From NCBI GenBank assembly GCA_026989145.1, contig JALSJU010000065.1:1-61413 (forward strand): a DNA stretch of 61,413 nucleotides, in the 5' to 3' direction. The position numbers and the translations under genes were made by a program. The DNA is from Thiotrichaceae bacterium (GTDB lineage Bacteria > Pseudomonadota > Gammaproteobacteria > Thiotrichales > Thiotrichaceae). The notes under the pieces were generated by a model. That model saw nothing but the letters and a program-made list of their open reading frames with translations. It was not told where the DNA came from and made no database searches. Below, piece by piece: positions 14,725-23,899 of this stretch (its first letter is position 1; every line of letters begins with the position of its first letter).

Positions 14725-17673
14725 GTGAAATCACCGTCTAAACACTTGCATAAACACCTACTACTTTCCTTTTTGTTTACCGTGATTAGCATAATTCAAG
14801 CCCAAACAATTCATGCAGAAATTGCACCAGCCTATACAGCGCCCCATTCTAATTGGTATGATTTAGAGTCCGAACATTTCCACATCCTCCACGATAAAGG
14901 TGATTTAGCGGTTGCTCAACAAAGCCTTAAGATTGCAGAAGCAAGCTACGATGTATTAAGTCAATTTTTTAAAACGCCGCCAAAAGAAAAAATCTATATC
15001 GGCTTAGCGAACACCTTTGATTACAGCAATGGCTTTGCGGTGATTGCACCCCGTAATGCCACGTTAATAAATACCATGCCACCAAGTTCTGGCGCGTTAC
15101 TCTCATCAAGCAACTGGTATGAAAACGTCATTACTCATGAGTTAGTACATATTTTTCATCTTAATCAAGTGACGGGATTACAAAAAACACTAAGTAACGT
15201 TTTTGGTAAAAGTAATTTCTTTTCCCCTCATAATTTTCAGCCTAGCTGGATTGTAGAAGGACTAGCTACCTATCTTGAAACTACATACATCAAAAACACA
15301 CGTACCGCTTCACCCTATTACGAAAACTTAATGGCAAACGAAGTTCAAAAAGGTGTACGTTCATTTACTAGCATTAACGCGGGCGCGACCCACTGGCCTT
15401 ACGGCAGTGATTATTTATACGGTAGTTACTTCTTTTTATTTTTAGAAGAAAACTACGGGCGAGACAGTATCAAAAAAATGGTGCAAAGCTATAGCGACAA
15501 TAATATCCCTTTTCGAATAGTGAGCAACACCATTCCCTCAACAGGAAAACCACTTAATGTATTATGGCGCGAGTACACGCAGTGGCTAAACCAGCGTTTT
15601 GCTTATGCCAAGCTTAAAAGTAGACAAGCAAACAATGCGCTACAGGCTGTTAATACCCAAGAGAATATTAACCAAGAAAAAGTTTTCTCACATTCAGCCT
15701 TTATCAGCAGCCCTTTAAGCATCAATGGAAAACTCTATTACATCCAGAATGACCACCTTAAACACCCTAGAATCATCGAACAGCAAGCCAACGGTAAAAA
15801 GACAAACTTAGGTAAAATACAAAGAGGTCAATTACTTGATAGCCATATCACATCAGGCATTTTACTAAGTCAAATCAGTGCTTGCTCACCGTCTAAAATA
15901 TTTTCTGACTTATATGTTTTAAACCCTAGCAGCAAACGTTTAAAACGCATCACGCGTTGCGCTCGATATTACAACGCAACATGGATGGCAGATGGTGAGC
16001 ATATTGTGGCGTTTAAAAAACATGGCTCATTTTCATCAATGGAGTTATTAAACAAGCAAGGTAAACACCTTCGCACCTTAAGTACAGGAGCTTCAGGGGA
16101 TAATACCAGCTGGATTTCCCTTGACGGTGCAAACGATAATACTCATATACTCATCACACGAAAGCTGGGTGCAAACAATCACTTTGTGATTCAAGAGTTT
16201 AATACTAAGAGCGGAACATGGAAAACGCTTTTAAACAATGATCGAATTAAATCATCTGCCCGTTACATCAATAATGACCGTAATATTATTTACTCAACCG
16301 CAATAGCTAACAGTAGCGCGACTGAAATTTTCAAATTAAATATAGCATCTAAAAAACTACAGCAGCTCACTCACTTTAATGGCTTGGCTGAAAGCCCTGT
16401 TATGGATTTATCCAACGCTACACTTTACTTTATTGGCACCACTCCGACCGGCCCATCGCTATTTCATGTAAATGCACAACAGCAAAAACAAAATATCTCG
16501 CAGAAAGCTAAGCTGTTTGTACCACCTAAAGCTTTATCGAAACCCAAAAAGCTAGCCTTCATTCTACCCAAAAAAGTGGATGCAACACTGCAACCCTACT
16601 CGGCACTCAAATCAGTATTTGTACCTACAAACAGAATGCCTTTTTATATTAGTACGGGGGCTCATAAAGAAATAGGCCTAGCACTGTCTGGACAAGATAT
16701 TTTATCCAAACACGTGTGGAATGCAGGCCTTGCTTATTCGCCTGAATTAAAAACAACCACCCATGCTTTTCGCTACACATACGACAATAAAATTGCCTTC
16801 AGCACGAACCGAAATATCGAAGAACATAAGTATCATGACAAAGAACACACACAACTCAAAGAATACAGTTTAAACACAGTAAATACGCTTGAAACATTAC
16901 ACACCGTTGACCTAGTAAATGCAGGATTTAGCGTTGGGCTTGGGCTAGCTGATATACACAAACAACGCTTTAATAAGCTTAAAGGCTCCGCTAGCAGTGA
17001 TGATAAAGTTCTGAAAAGTAGTCGTCATGGGCTGATTGGTTTGAACCTGCGTTACATCTCTGCCAGCTTATTTCCTGATAAATTGGGTTTGAATGATGGC
17101 CGCACCCTTAGTTTTTCATTAGAAACCTATGATGCGTTTAGAAAAAATGAAGATCTCACAGGACTTGTAGGACAATTTCAATGGCGTGAATATATCGCCT
17201 TAGGTAAAACCACATTAGCTTTTAAAAATACGTTCGCCATGAGCAAAGGTGGAAAAAATCCAGCCAAGCTATCACTCGGCGGAAGTACTGCAAGTAGTAT
17301 AGAACCCAGCAGTGTCCATATTGGATTAAACCGTAGGAGCTTTCGCTTACGTGGGTATCCGCATAACGCGTTTGTTGGCAGTAAATTACATACTGCAGCG
17401 CTCACATGGCAAATTCCTATCGGCGCAATAAATAAAACGGCTTCTATTCCTCCTGTGGGGCTGGGTAAATTTGGCTTTAATCTTTTCGCAGAAACCGGAA
17501 AAGTATGGAATAACAAACAACAAAACTACAAAACTGCTGTAGGTGCTGAAATTAGAGGTGAGTTAAAGCTTGGATATCGCTGGACGATTCCTGTTAATTT
17601 AGGTGTTGCTAAAGGCTTGGATAAAAAGCTTGGGGAAATCACGCCTTACTTAAATTTTGATGCTAGCTTTTAA
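14725..17673 (+). CDS. Secreted gluzincin-like peptidase with propeller and outer-membrane barrel
   Basis: The 982-residue protein has a signal peptide (about 1-31). It is followed by a gluzincin-type zinc site: HELVH at residues 138-142 and WIVEGLATYLE with Glu178 about 36 residues later. Residues around 310-610 form repeats resembling TolB/WD propellers (segments such as SARYINNDRNIIYST and NGLAESPVMDLSNATLYFIG). The last 350 residues alternate polar and hydrophobic and end DASF with a terminal aromatic, the usual outer-membrane beta-barrel signature (Omp85/BamA-like). I infer a surface- or periplasm-facing metallopeptidase anchored by its own barrel. The stop codon overlaps the start of the LysE-type gene (TAATG), so the two are translationally coupled. 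Confidence 0.8.
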   Translation: MKSPSKHLHKHLLLSFLFTVISIIQAQTIHAEIAPAYTAPHSNWYDLESEHFHILHDKGDLAVAQQSLKIAEASYDVLSQFFKTPPKEKIYIGLANTFDYSNGFAVIAPRNATLINTMPPSSGALLSSSNWYENVITHELVHIFHLNQVTGLQKTLSNVFGKSNFFSPHNFQPSWIVEGLATYLETTYIKNTRTASPYYENLMANEVQKGVRSFTSINAGATHWPYGSDYLYGSYFFLFLEENYGRDSIKKMVQSYSDNNIPFRIVSNTIPSTGKPLNVLWREYTQWLNQRFAYAKLKSRQANNALQAVNTQENINQEKVFSHSAFISSPLSINGKLYYIQNDHLKHPRIIEQQANGKKTNLGKIQRGQLLDSHITSGILLSQISACSPSKIFSDLYVLNPSSKRLKRITRCARYYNATWMADGEHIVAFKKHGSFSSMELLNKQGKHLRTLSTGASGDNTSWISLDGANDNTHILITRKLGANNHFVIQEFNTKSGTWKTLLNNDRIKSSARYINNDRNIIYSTAIANSSATEIFKLNIASKKLQQLTHFNGLAESPVMDLSNATLYFIGTTPTGPSLFHVNAQQQKQNISQKAKLFVPPKALSKPKKLAFILPKKVDATLQPYSALKSVFVPTNRMPFYISTGAHKEIGLALSGQDILSKHVWNAGLAYSPELKTTTHAFRYTYDNKIAFSTNRNIEEHKYHDKEHTQLKEYSLNTVNTLETLHTVDLVNAGFSVGLGLADIHKQRFNKLKGSASSDDKVLKSSRHGLIGLNLRYISASLFPDKLGLNDGRTLSFSLETYDAFRKNEDLTGLVGQFQWREYIALGKTTLAFKNTFAMSKGGKNPAKLSLGGSTASSIEPSSVHIGLNRRSFRLRGYPHNAFVGSKLHTAALTWQIPIGAINKTASIPPVGLGKFGFNLFAETGKVWNNKQQNYKTAVGAEIRGELKLGYRWTIPVNLGVAKGLDKKLGEITPYLNFDASF

Positions 17674-18289
17674 TGCTTGAAACGATTCTAGCTGCATCAC
17701 TCTTTGGTATCGTTGCCGGATTAAAACCAGGCCCTTTAGGAATAGTTATTATTCATGAGGCACTGAGCAAGAGCTTATCTGCTGGCATAAGAGCGAGTTT
17801 CGCACCGCTCATTACTGATGTGCCAATAATTTTAATCTCCTTTTATATTTTAAATGGCTTTAAAGAGATAGATTATTTTATCGCTATTATTTCTTTATTA
17901 GGTGGTTTAAACCTATTGTGGATGAGTATAAAAATGTTTCGCAATAACAAAAATTATCTTGTAACAAAACATGAAACAGGCAATAACAACAGCCTCTGGA
18001 CTGCCGTACGAATTAACTTTCTTAGCCCCAACCCTTACCTATTTTGGTTTACAGTGGGTGGAGCTTATTTAGTCTCAGGAACTCTCAATCAAAGTATTGC
18101 TTTCATCTTCTTTTCATTATTTTTTTAATTGCTGCAAAAATTTTAGTCGCTTATATTGCCGTACATTTTAGCCAATTTTTAAGCAGCGATGGCTACCTAA
18201 ACTTAATGAAATTCCTGGCTCTGCTTATGGCGATTTTTGGGTTTGCTCTTCTTTACAAATCATATGCCACTGTAAGCAGTGTCATTTAA
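17673..18289 (+). pseudogene. LysE-type exporter, frameshifted at a T7 run
   Basis: The first frame (from ATG 17673) encodes a LysE/RhtB-type membrane protein: GIVAGLKPGPLGIVIIHEAL, later FLSPNPYLFWFTVGGAYLVS. It stops at 18126-18128 just after FIFFSLFF. The -1 frame continues the same protein (LIAAKILVAYIAVHF to KSYATVSSVI, stop at 18289). The shift falls in the run of seven T at 18120-18126; six T would restore one frame. The full protein would be about 205 residues, normal for the family. It may be a real pseudogene, a sequencing error or a slippage site. It is start-stop coupled to the preceding peptidase gene. Confidence 0.8.
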
Positions 18290-18311
18290 GACCCCTCTGA
18301 ACAAGTCTCAA

Positions 18312-18908
18312 TTAATAATTTCTACGCCCATCAAAAGCATGCGATAAGGTGCTACTGTCAACATAATCCAGTTCACCACCTACAGGCACACCATGCGCAA
18401 TACGGGTAGTTTTAACATTGTATTTTTTAGCTAACTCACTAATATAATGTGCGGTTACCTCCCCTTCTACCGTTGGGTTCGTCGCTAGAATAAGCTCTTT
18501 TAAATTTTCATTTTCTAGCTGAATTTCTAACAAATCCAAGCCAAGTTCTTCTGGCCCCACACCATCCAGCGGCGACAGCTTACCCATTAATACAAAGTAG
18601 TAACCACGGTAAGCGGTTGATTGCTCGACCGCCATTACATCTGTAGGGCTTTCAACCACACACAAGGTATCTGGGTTGCGTCCTTTGTCAGCGCAAATTC
18701 GACAAACCTCGTGCTCTGTCAAAGTTCTACATTGTTGACACTGCCCAATATTTTCCAGTGCATCGCGCATCGCTTCGGCCAGCTTTAAACCCTTCTCACG
18801 GTCATGCTCTAACAAATGAAACGCCATCCGCTGAGCCGTGCGCGCACCGACGCTAGGCAAGCACTTTAGCGCGCTAACGAGTTCATTTAATAGTGAAGAT
18901 TCTGACAT
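18312..18908 (-). CDS. recR: Recombination protein RecR
   Basis: RecR acts with RecO (and RecF) to load RecA at gaps. The protein has the N-terminal HhH ([20 protein letters not shown]), a Cys4 zinc finger ([18 protein letters not shown]) and a Toprim domain ([16 protein letters not shown], then [15 protein letters not shown]). The length of 198 residues matches the family. It is the last gene of dnaX-ybaB-recR, a conserved operon. Confidence 0.97.
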   Translation of the reverse strand: MSESSLLNELVSALKCLPSVGARTAQRMAFHLLEHDREKGLKLAEAMRDALENIGQCQQCRTLTEHEVCRICADKGRNPDTLCVVESPTDVMAVEQSTAYRGYYFVLMGKLSPLDGVGPEELGLDLLEIQLENENLKELILATNPTVEGEVTAHYISELAKKYNVKTTRIAHGVPVGGELDYVDSSTLSHAFDGRRNY

Positions 18909-18934
18909 GTAGTTGTTATAGGGCAGGAAGTTCG

Positions 18935-19267
18935 CTAAAAAGGAAGCTTCATACCCGGTGGCAAACTCATACCTTCGGTAACGCCTGACATTCGCTCTTT
19001 ACTAGCTTCTGCCATTTTATGTGCTGCATCATTAAACGCCGCTGCGACCAAGTCTTCAAGCATTTCTTTATCATCGTCTTCTAACAAACTGGCATCTATT
19101 TTAACGCGCTTACATTCGTGAGCACCGTTAATAATGACAGAGACCAAACCTCCGCCTGCTTCACCGTTTGATTCCATCGATGCGATTTCTGCTTGCGCAT
19201 TTTTCATATCTTCTTGCATTTTTTGCGCTTGCTTCATCATATTGCCTAAGCCACCACCTTTAAACAT
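18935..19267 (-). CDS. ybaB: Nucleoid-associated protein YbaB/EbfC
   Basis: The protein starts [20 protein letters not shown] and has the conserved [17 protein letters not shown] core and a Met/Pro-rich end, as in YbaB/EbfC. Family members are small dimeric DNA-binding proteins. The length of 110 residues is normal. Its start overlaps the dnaX stop by eight bases, and recR follows 26 bases later, the usual gammaproteobacterial order. Confidence 0.96.
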   Translation of the reverse strand: MFKGGGLGNMMKQAQKMQEDMKNAQAEIASMESNGEAGGGLVSVIINGAHECKRVKIDASLLEDDDKEMLEDLVAAAFNDAAHKMAEASKERMSGVTEGMSLPPGMKLPF

Positions 19268-21188
19268 TTTCTTTACCTTTGTCTGTTAAATTTGTAATTT
19301 TGGGTTTAATTGAGTTTGGCACTATTTTAGCACCAAACCTATTTTGTAGTTCTACCACAAACGGGTCCGATACTATATTTTTTTCTGCCTGAGTTTGAAC
19401 TTCTGCAATATTTCTTGCGGTTCGTTGTGCGGGTGTTTCTGCTAGGTTATTTTCTTGCCCTGCTTTTGACGAAAGCGACGAACCCGAAGAAAGTGACAAG
19501 GGATTCGCAGAAAGCGGCTCATCTGTAGGAGAAATGGTTAAATCAAGTTTGACCGCGTGTTTATAAAAATAACTTAAGGCGTTACTAATCTCTAATTCAA
19601 CCGACTCTGACAATAAAGTCGCATTTGCAGCATTTAAATTTAAAGAAATTAATCCTGATTTATCAACGCTTCCAACTAACAAGCAATGTTTAACAATCTC
19701 AGCTGCGCGCCCACCTAGTTTTAATTGCGGGATAACATCATGCCACGCTAAATCTTCCTTTACTTGCTCATCTAAAACATCAAGAACTAAGTCATCAACG
19801 ATCTGAGGTTGTTGATACTCTATACTATCCTCTGCAACTTGATGATCCTTTTTATCTGGGAGCGCAACTAACTCATCAGGTAAATCTTCCCAAGGTGGTA
19901 TTTCATTGCTTGCTACTGGAGTTTGTTTTACAGGTGTTTTTTTTACTACCGAAGTCAGTGGCTTTACTTCTTCAGAGTTGCGCTTTTTATCTGCTAAGTC
20001 ACTGTCTTCAAGTTTATCGTTTAGTGTTTTTTTTTTCGGATCTTGCGCAGAGTCTTTTTGTTCTACGCTTGCTTGCGGCTCCTTTAATGACTCAGGCGCA
20101 AGCTGCATTCCCTCACGAAGCGGCCGAAAAGACAACATACGCAATAATAGCATTTCAAAGCCACTACGAGGGTCAGGCGATAAAGATAAATCACGTCTGC
20201 CGTGTAGCGCAATTTGATAATACAACTGCACATCTTCTTTGCTAATCTGTTGTGAAAACGCAGTGATATTATCGTCGTCTTGTTGCGCTTCTGGCACGAC
20301 TTGCTGTACCGCTACTTGATGCAGCAAGGCTATCAAGGCATCCGTTGCAGCTTCAAAATCTGGAGTAACCCCTGATAGGTCTTCAACTTGTTGAAGTAAT
20401 TGCTTGCCATCGCCTTGCGAGATAGATTTTAGTAAATCAAGTAACGGCTCATGCGAAATACTCCCAAACATTTCACGTACATCCACTTCTTTTAAAGCAT
20501 CACCGCCAAACGCAATAGACTGATCCAGCAAACTTAAAGCATCACGCATACTGCCATCTGCGGCGCGTGAAATTAAGCGAAGTGACTTTTCCTCAAAAGG
20601 AAAATTCTCGTCTTTTAAAATAGTATTCAAATGCCCCTCGATTAAGTCGAGAGGCATGCGTTTTAAATTAAATTGTAAACACCGCGAAAGAATAGTTACA
20701 GGGAGTTTTTGCGGGTCTGTCGTCGCAAATAGAAATTTCACATGCGGTGGCGGCTCTTCTAGCGTTTTTAATAAGGCATTAAAACTATGCCCTGTCAGCA
20801 TGTGCACCTCATCAATCAGATAAACTTTATAACGTCCACGTGTCGGCGCGTATTGCACATTATCGAGAAGCTCACGGGTATCTTCAACTTTGGTACGAGA
20901 AGCCGCATCCACCTCAATTAAATCAACAAAGTTACCCGTGACAATTTCTTTACAGCTATTACAGGCACCACAAGGCTCTGAGGTAACACCTGTTTCACAG
21001 TTTAAGCACTTTGCTAGAATGCGTGCAATGGTGGTTTTACCTACGCCTCGCGTCCCCGTGAAAAGATAGGCATGATGCAAGCGATCATTGTCCAGTGCAT
21101 TAATTAATGCACGCAAGACATGCTCTTGGCCGATCATTTCTTTAAAATTTTGCGGGCGCCATTTTCTGGCGAGTACTTGATAACTCAT
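19260..21188 (-). CDS. dnaX: DNA polymerase III tau (and probably gamma) subunit
   Basis: DnaX is the clamp-loader ATPase. The Walker A motif GTRGVGKTT lies at residues 45-53, the zinc Cys4 module at about 64-79 ([16 protein letters not shown]), DEVH at 126-129 and the sensor SRC near 168-170. Domain III runs to about residue 375. A charged linker follows and then the tau-specific C-terminal domains; total length 642, nearly equal to E. coli tau (643). At residues 385-387 three Lys codons form an A10 run (20027-20036). A -1 shift there reaches a stop four codons later, giving a gamma-like product of about 391 residues. Confidence 0.96.
   Translation of the reverse strand: MSYQVLARKWRPQNFKEMIGQEHVLRALINALDNDRLHHAYLFTGTRGVGKTTIARILAKCLNCETGVTSEPCGACNSCKEIVTGNFVDLIEVDAASRTKVEDTRELLDNVQYAPTRGRYKVYLIDEVHMLTGHSFNALLKTLEEPPPHVKFLFATTDPQKLPVTILSRCLQFNLKRMPLDLIEGHLNTILKDENFPFEEKSLRLISRAADGSMRDALSLLDQSIAFGGDALKEVDVREMFGSISHEPLLDLLKSISQGDGKQLLQQVEDLSGVTPDFEAATDALIALLHQVAVQQVVPEAQQDDDNITAFSQQISKEDVQLYYQIALHGRRDLSLSPDPRSGFEMLLLRMLSFRPLREGMQLAPESLKEPQASVEQKDSAQDPKKKTLNDKLEDSDLADKKRNSEEVKPLTSVVKKTPVKQTPVASNEIPPWEDLPDELVALPDKKDHQVAEDSIEYQQPQIVDDLVLDVLDEQVKEDLAWHDVIPQLKLGGRAAEIVKHCLLVGSVDKSGLISLNLNAANATLLSESVELEISNALSYFYKHAVKLDLTISPTDEPLSANPLSLSSGSSLSSKAGQENNLAETPAQRTARNIAEVQTQAEKNIVSDPFVVELQNRFGAKIVPNSIKPKITNLTDKGKENV
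20014..20036 (-). promoter_or_regulatory. A10 slip site in dnaX with early -1 stop
   Basis: On the minus strand CCG is followed by ten A residues and CACTAAACGATAA. In frame 0 this reads PKKKTLND; in the -1 frame it reads N-T-K-R and then TAA (20016-20014). Its place, just after domain III, matches the programmed frameshift or transcriptional slip sites of dnaX in other bacteria (E. coli A AAA AAG; Thermus A9). I see no obvious downstream stem-loop, which favours transcriptional slippage. Confidence 0.6.
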
Positions 21189-21263
21189 GAACGAATCATA
21201 GCGTAATTAAACAGCATAAAAAACAAATGCGAATGAATTAACTAAGATTAGATTAATGATAGA

Positions 21264-21575
21264 TTAAAACGCTTTGCTCGATTGACAGTTCCAACAATCT
21301 AAAAATTGAGCCGAATGTTTTTCACCACAATTATCGCAAGTCCATTCTTCACCAGCGACGTCAGAAGTTTTAGAATGCTCGATAATTTCTTTGGCGTAAG
21401 CTTCCATATCAGGGTCAGTGATCCAAACTTCTGGCCAAGCAGTGACTGGCGGAATATCACCAACCACAGAAGTTAAACCATCATTTTTAACAATCGACTC
21501 TATGCCTTTCGTTTCTAATAAATTTTTAATGTGGTAAACATTGAGTCTATTTTCTGCTGTAAACACTTGTTTCAT
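21264..21575 (-). CDS. DUF2007-domain protein with zinc ribbon
   Basis: The start is set at the ATG of MKQVFTAENRLNVYHIKN, because the DUF2007 family (putative signal-transducing protein) begins there; an in-frame upstream extension to 21650 is hydrophobic and has no family match. The domain covers residues 1-70 (LLETKGIESIVKNDG, then AWPEVWITDPDMEAYAKEII). It is followed by a C-terminal zinc ribbon, CDNCGEKHSAQFLDCWNC. Function is not established. It stands alone between dnaX and the SRP RNA gene. Confidence 0.85.
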   Translation of the reverse strand: MKQVFTAENRLNVYHIKNLLETKGIESIVKNDGLTSVVGDIPPVTAWPEVWITDPDMEAYAKEIIEHSKTSDVAGEEWTCDNCGEKHSAQFLDCWNCQSSKAF

Positions 21576-21803
21576 AGGAAGATAGTACAATATTTTTTTA
21601 AAGAACGATAGCCCGACTACGCTTAAAAATTCACCTGTAATTAAAAACACAACTCTTTTTGCTTGAAAATTAGACGGTTGACTTGACCGTAATCAAACTA
21701 TCAAAAAAAGAACAGCAAGATTTGGTTAATTTTTTATTAACTCTGTAAGTTCACAAATATGATTATGTAATTTTTGAAAATAAATAAGTTGAAGTGTAAT
21801 CAT

Positions 21804-21917
21804 CTGGAGGCGACCCACACCAGCTACACCTCGGCACCCGAATCCACTGCTACCGTTGCTCCCTTCCGGACCTGGCGGGGTTTGCAGTTTATCGTCGCGA
21901 GGGAACCAATGCAGATC
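21804..21917 (-). ncRNA. ffs: Signal recognition particle 4.5S RNA
   Basis: The minus strand contains the hallmark of small bacterial SRP RNA, CCAGGTCCGGAAGGGAGCA, followed by the matching symmetric-loop strand (CGGGTGCCGAGGTGTAGCTGG). The two ends (TGATCTGCATTGGTTCCC side and GTGTGGGTCGCCTCCAGAT side) pair to close a single long hairpin of about 114 nt. It binds Ffh and targets membrane proteins. Exact ends are approximate by a few bases. Confidence 0.93.
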
Positions 21918-22049
21918 ACCCTTATGAAGAAACGTACAAAATAAGTCGTGTGTTTATCAGACAAATCTTGCAGTGCGCGGGATTATGCGCGAAGATTGTT
22001 TTTTTAACAACAATTTCTATTTTAAACCACTAAATAATTAATAATAAAA

Positions 22050-22862
22050 ATGCCTTTTACTGTTGCCCACACTGTTGCTGTTATTCCGCTTGTCAAATAC
22101 TTAGGTAAGTTTGGCGCGCTCTCTGCATTGATTATAGGCAGTATGACCCCTGATTTTTCTTATTTTACGCCTTATCTCGTACACCAGCGTTTTGAGAGTC
22201 ACTCACTCCTTGGGGTTTACCTATTTGCTATTCCGATGGGGCTAACGATTTATTTTCTATATCATTTATTAATGGCACCGGTGATTGTTTCAATTTTACC
22301 AAAAGCGATAAAACAACATTTGCATCCTGATTTATTTATTGGTCGCTTACCAGATATACCGGCCTATGCTCTGATTTTCTCTTTAGTGCTGGGTGCGTTA
22401 ACTCATATTAGCTGGGATTTTTTCACACATTTATACGGCGCACCTCAATATATCCCAGCATTGACGGTTCCTATAGTCGCTGTTGATGGATACGACATCA
22501 TGCCTTACCGAGTCTTACAACATGGCAGCACACTCTTTGGTATGTCATTACTAACATTCTGGATATGGGTATGGTTTGCTAAAAAGAATGGTACTGCAAA
22601 AAAACAAACCTTAACAAAAAAATGGCACGCACCTCGTTATCTTAAGAGAATTTCGTTGCTTGTTTTATTGATCGTTCCCATTTTCGTCGGGATCTTTAGT
22701 GGCATGATCGACCTACCTCAAACCGATGTTTTAAATGGTATGTACGCGAAACAAAAATTTTTAAGTAACGCGATTGTTGGCTGGGCAAAGGCTTTTATTA
22801 TCAGTGCAGCATTATTAGGCTTGCTGTACCAGTACCGGATTTATCTGGATAAAAAGATTTAA
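22050..22862 (+). CDS. DUF4184 family membrane protein
   Basis: The protein begins MPFTVAHTVAVIPLVKYLG, the defining start of DUF4184 (usually MPFTLAHP), and continues with GSMTPDFSYF. Around six hydrophobic segments and conserved His/Asp residues in ALTHISWDFFTHLYG are visible. This resembles the metal-dependent hydrolase-like YdjM/DUF457 arrangement of membrane His-Asp motifs. The biochemical role is unknown. The length of 270 residues is typical. It converges with the unknown gene at 22865 with only two bases between. Confidence 0.85.
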   Translation: MPFTVAHTVAVIPLVKYLGKFGALSALIIGSMTPDFSYFTPYLVHQRFESHSLLGVYLFAIPMGLTIYFLYHLLMAPVIVSILPKAIKQHLHPDLFIGRLPDIPAYALIFSLVLGALTHISWDFFTHLYGAPQYIPALTVPIVAVDGYDIMPYRVLQHGSTLFGMSLLTFWIWVWFAKKNGTAKKQTLTKKWHAPRYLKRISLLVLLIVPIFVGIFSGMIDLPQTDVLNGMYAKQKFLSNAIVGWAKAFIISAALLGLLYQYRIYLDKKI

Positions 22863-22864
22863 GT

Positions 22865-23461
22865 CTATTTCTTTAATCTGGCTTTTATCACATCCATTGC
22901 CACTGCAAAGTCCATTTTTCTACCTTTGCGCAACGTGCGTTGGTGACTCAACAAATCCGCTTTGATCACATTAATACTTTGACGGGCTTTTTCAGTATCC
23001 TCTGCATCCATTGCTTTATGGTCAGCTCTTATTTTCTGCGTCAATTGCAGTAAGGCTTTTAAGCTATGATTAAAAAAAGGGCGTACTGCATTCAGTTTTT
23101 TAGATGGTTGTATTCCTGCACTTTCGGCTGATTCTAACGCTGCCTCATCCTCAATTTCATCCAGTATACTTTTTGCAAGTTGGCTAAGTGGTTCAATTGT
23201 ATTTTGCCAATTAGGGGGCAAGTGCTTTAGATTTTCGATAACATCGTCATAGCTTGTTAAGCCTTTTTGTAATATCTCAGGATGTTTTTTCTGTTTTTCT
23301 TTTGCCTCCCATTTTTGTTGTTGCTCTGAAGCAAACTCTGAGCTTTTCTCAATGGTAAACGCAATGCCTCGACGAATTTTTCTATAGATAATATAACCAC
23401 CGGTTAAAATGACGATGGCGCTAATAATAAGGATAAGTGGGATAAGCGCTAAATTAAGCAT
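22865..23461 (-). CDS. Unknown protein, one membrane helix and coiled coil
   Basis: A single N-terminal membrane helix (LALIPLILIISAIVILTGGY) is followed by a basic stop-transfer segment (RKIRRG) and about 160 charged, helical residues in the cytoplasm. The segment HFSLK-type helices near 120-190 (LKALLQLTQKIRADHKAMD) faintly recall XpaC/TelA-associated proteins, but I do not trust that match. No catalytic motif is visible. The gene stands alone, and its upstream region is filled with MITEs. Confidence 0.65.
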   Translation of the reverse strand: MLNLALIPLILIISAIVILTGGYIIYRKIRRGIAFTIEKSSEFASEQQQKWEAKEKQKKHPEILQKGLTSYDDVIENLKHLPPNWQNTIEPLSQLAKSILDEIEDEAALESAESAGIQPSKKLNAVRPFFNHSLKALLQLTQKIRADHKAMDAEDTEKARQSINVIKADLLSHQRTLRKGRKMDFAVAMDVIKARLKK

Positions 23462-23529
23462 AAGTGGATTATAAGGCTTGATCCTTAATTTTCAATTCAT
23501 CAACAATTAGAGACAATATAGACTTAAAA

Positions 23530-23740
23530 GAGACCTTTACACGAATCGGATGACGAGTAAAAATGGTTAAAGTTTCACTGTTTTTCGTTGAAAAACTCGC
23601 TAATTACTCGTTATTAGCTTCATTTTCGGCCTCAATCAGTAGAACTTTACCCGATTTTAGTGAGCTTACTGCTTAAGCGGATAACTCAATTATTAGAGGC
23701 TTTAGCCGTTTCTTTCGCCACCGACTCGTGTAAAGGTCTC
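23530..23740. mobile_element. Family A MITE, complete copy
   Basis: The ends are GAGACCTTTACACGAATCGG and CCGACTCGTGTAAAGGTCTC, inverted repeats matching at 19 of 20 positions around a 211-bp unit with no coding frame. TTAA lies close outside each end, which fits the target preference of IS5-group elements. Internal motifs (CGTTGAAAAACTCGC, TTATTAGCTTCATTTT) recur in the copies at 26.1 and 31.6 kb. It would be moved by an IS5-type transposase in trans. Confidence 0.85.
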
Positions 23741-23877
23741 TTAAGGAAAGCCTCTAGGGCAGCATCTCCGTTGTTGTATTTCTCATGAAGGCAATAAGCA
23801 TTTATTTCAAAATACGCCTAGGATATAGTGCCCTAGAGACTTACAGAATTTTATGGGACTTAATCAGGCTTTCCTTA
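23741..23877. mobile_element. Family B MITE, abutting the family A copy
   Basis: TTAAGGAAAGCCT at the left and its exact complement AGGCTTTCCTTAA at the right bound a 137-bp unit. The interior has TTGTTGTATTTCTC and AAAATACGCCTAGG, shared with the copy at 36537-36700. It has no coding frame. It sits directly against the family A element, so the 438-base gap between the unknown gene at 22865 and nagZ is almost entirely two MITEs. Confidence 0.8.
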
Positions 23878-23899
23878 AAAAACTAAAAATAAATCTTTC

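Noticed and set aside
19895-20245. Two Leu/Phe- and Ser-rich plus-strand frames inside dnaX
   Set aside because: Shadows of the charged tau linker; no independent evidence.
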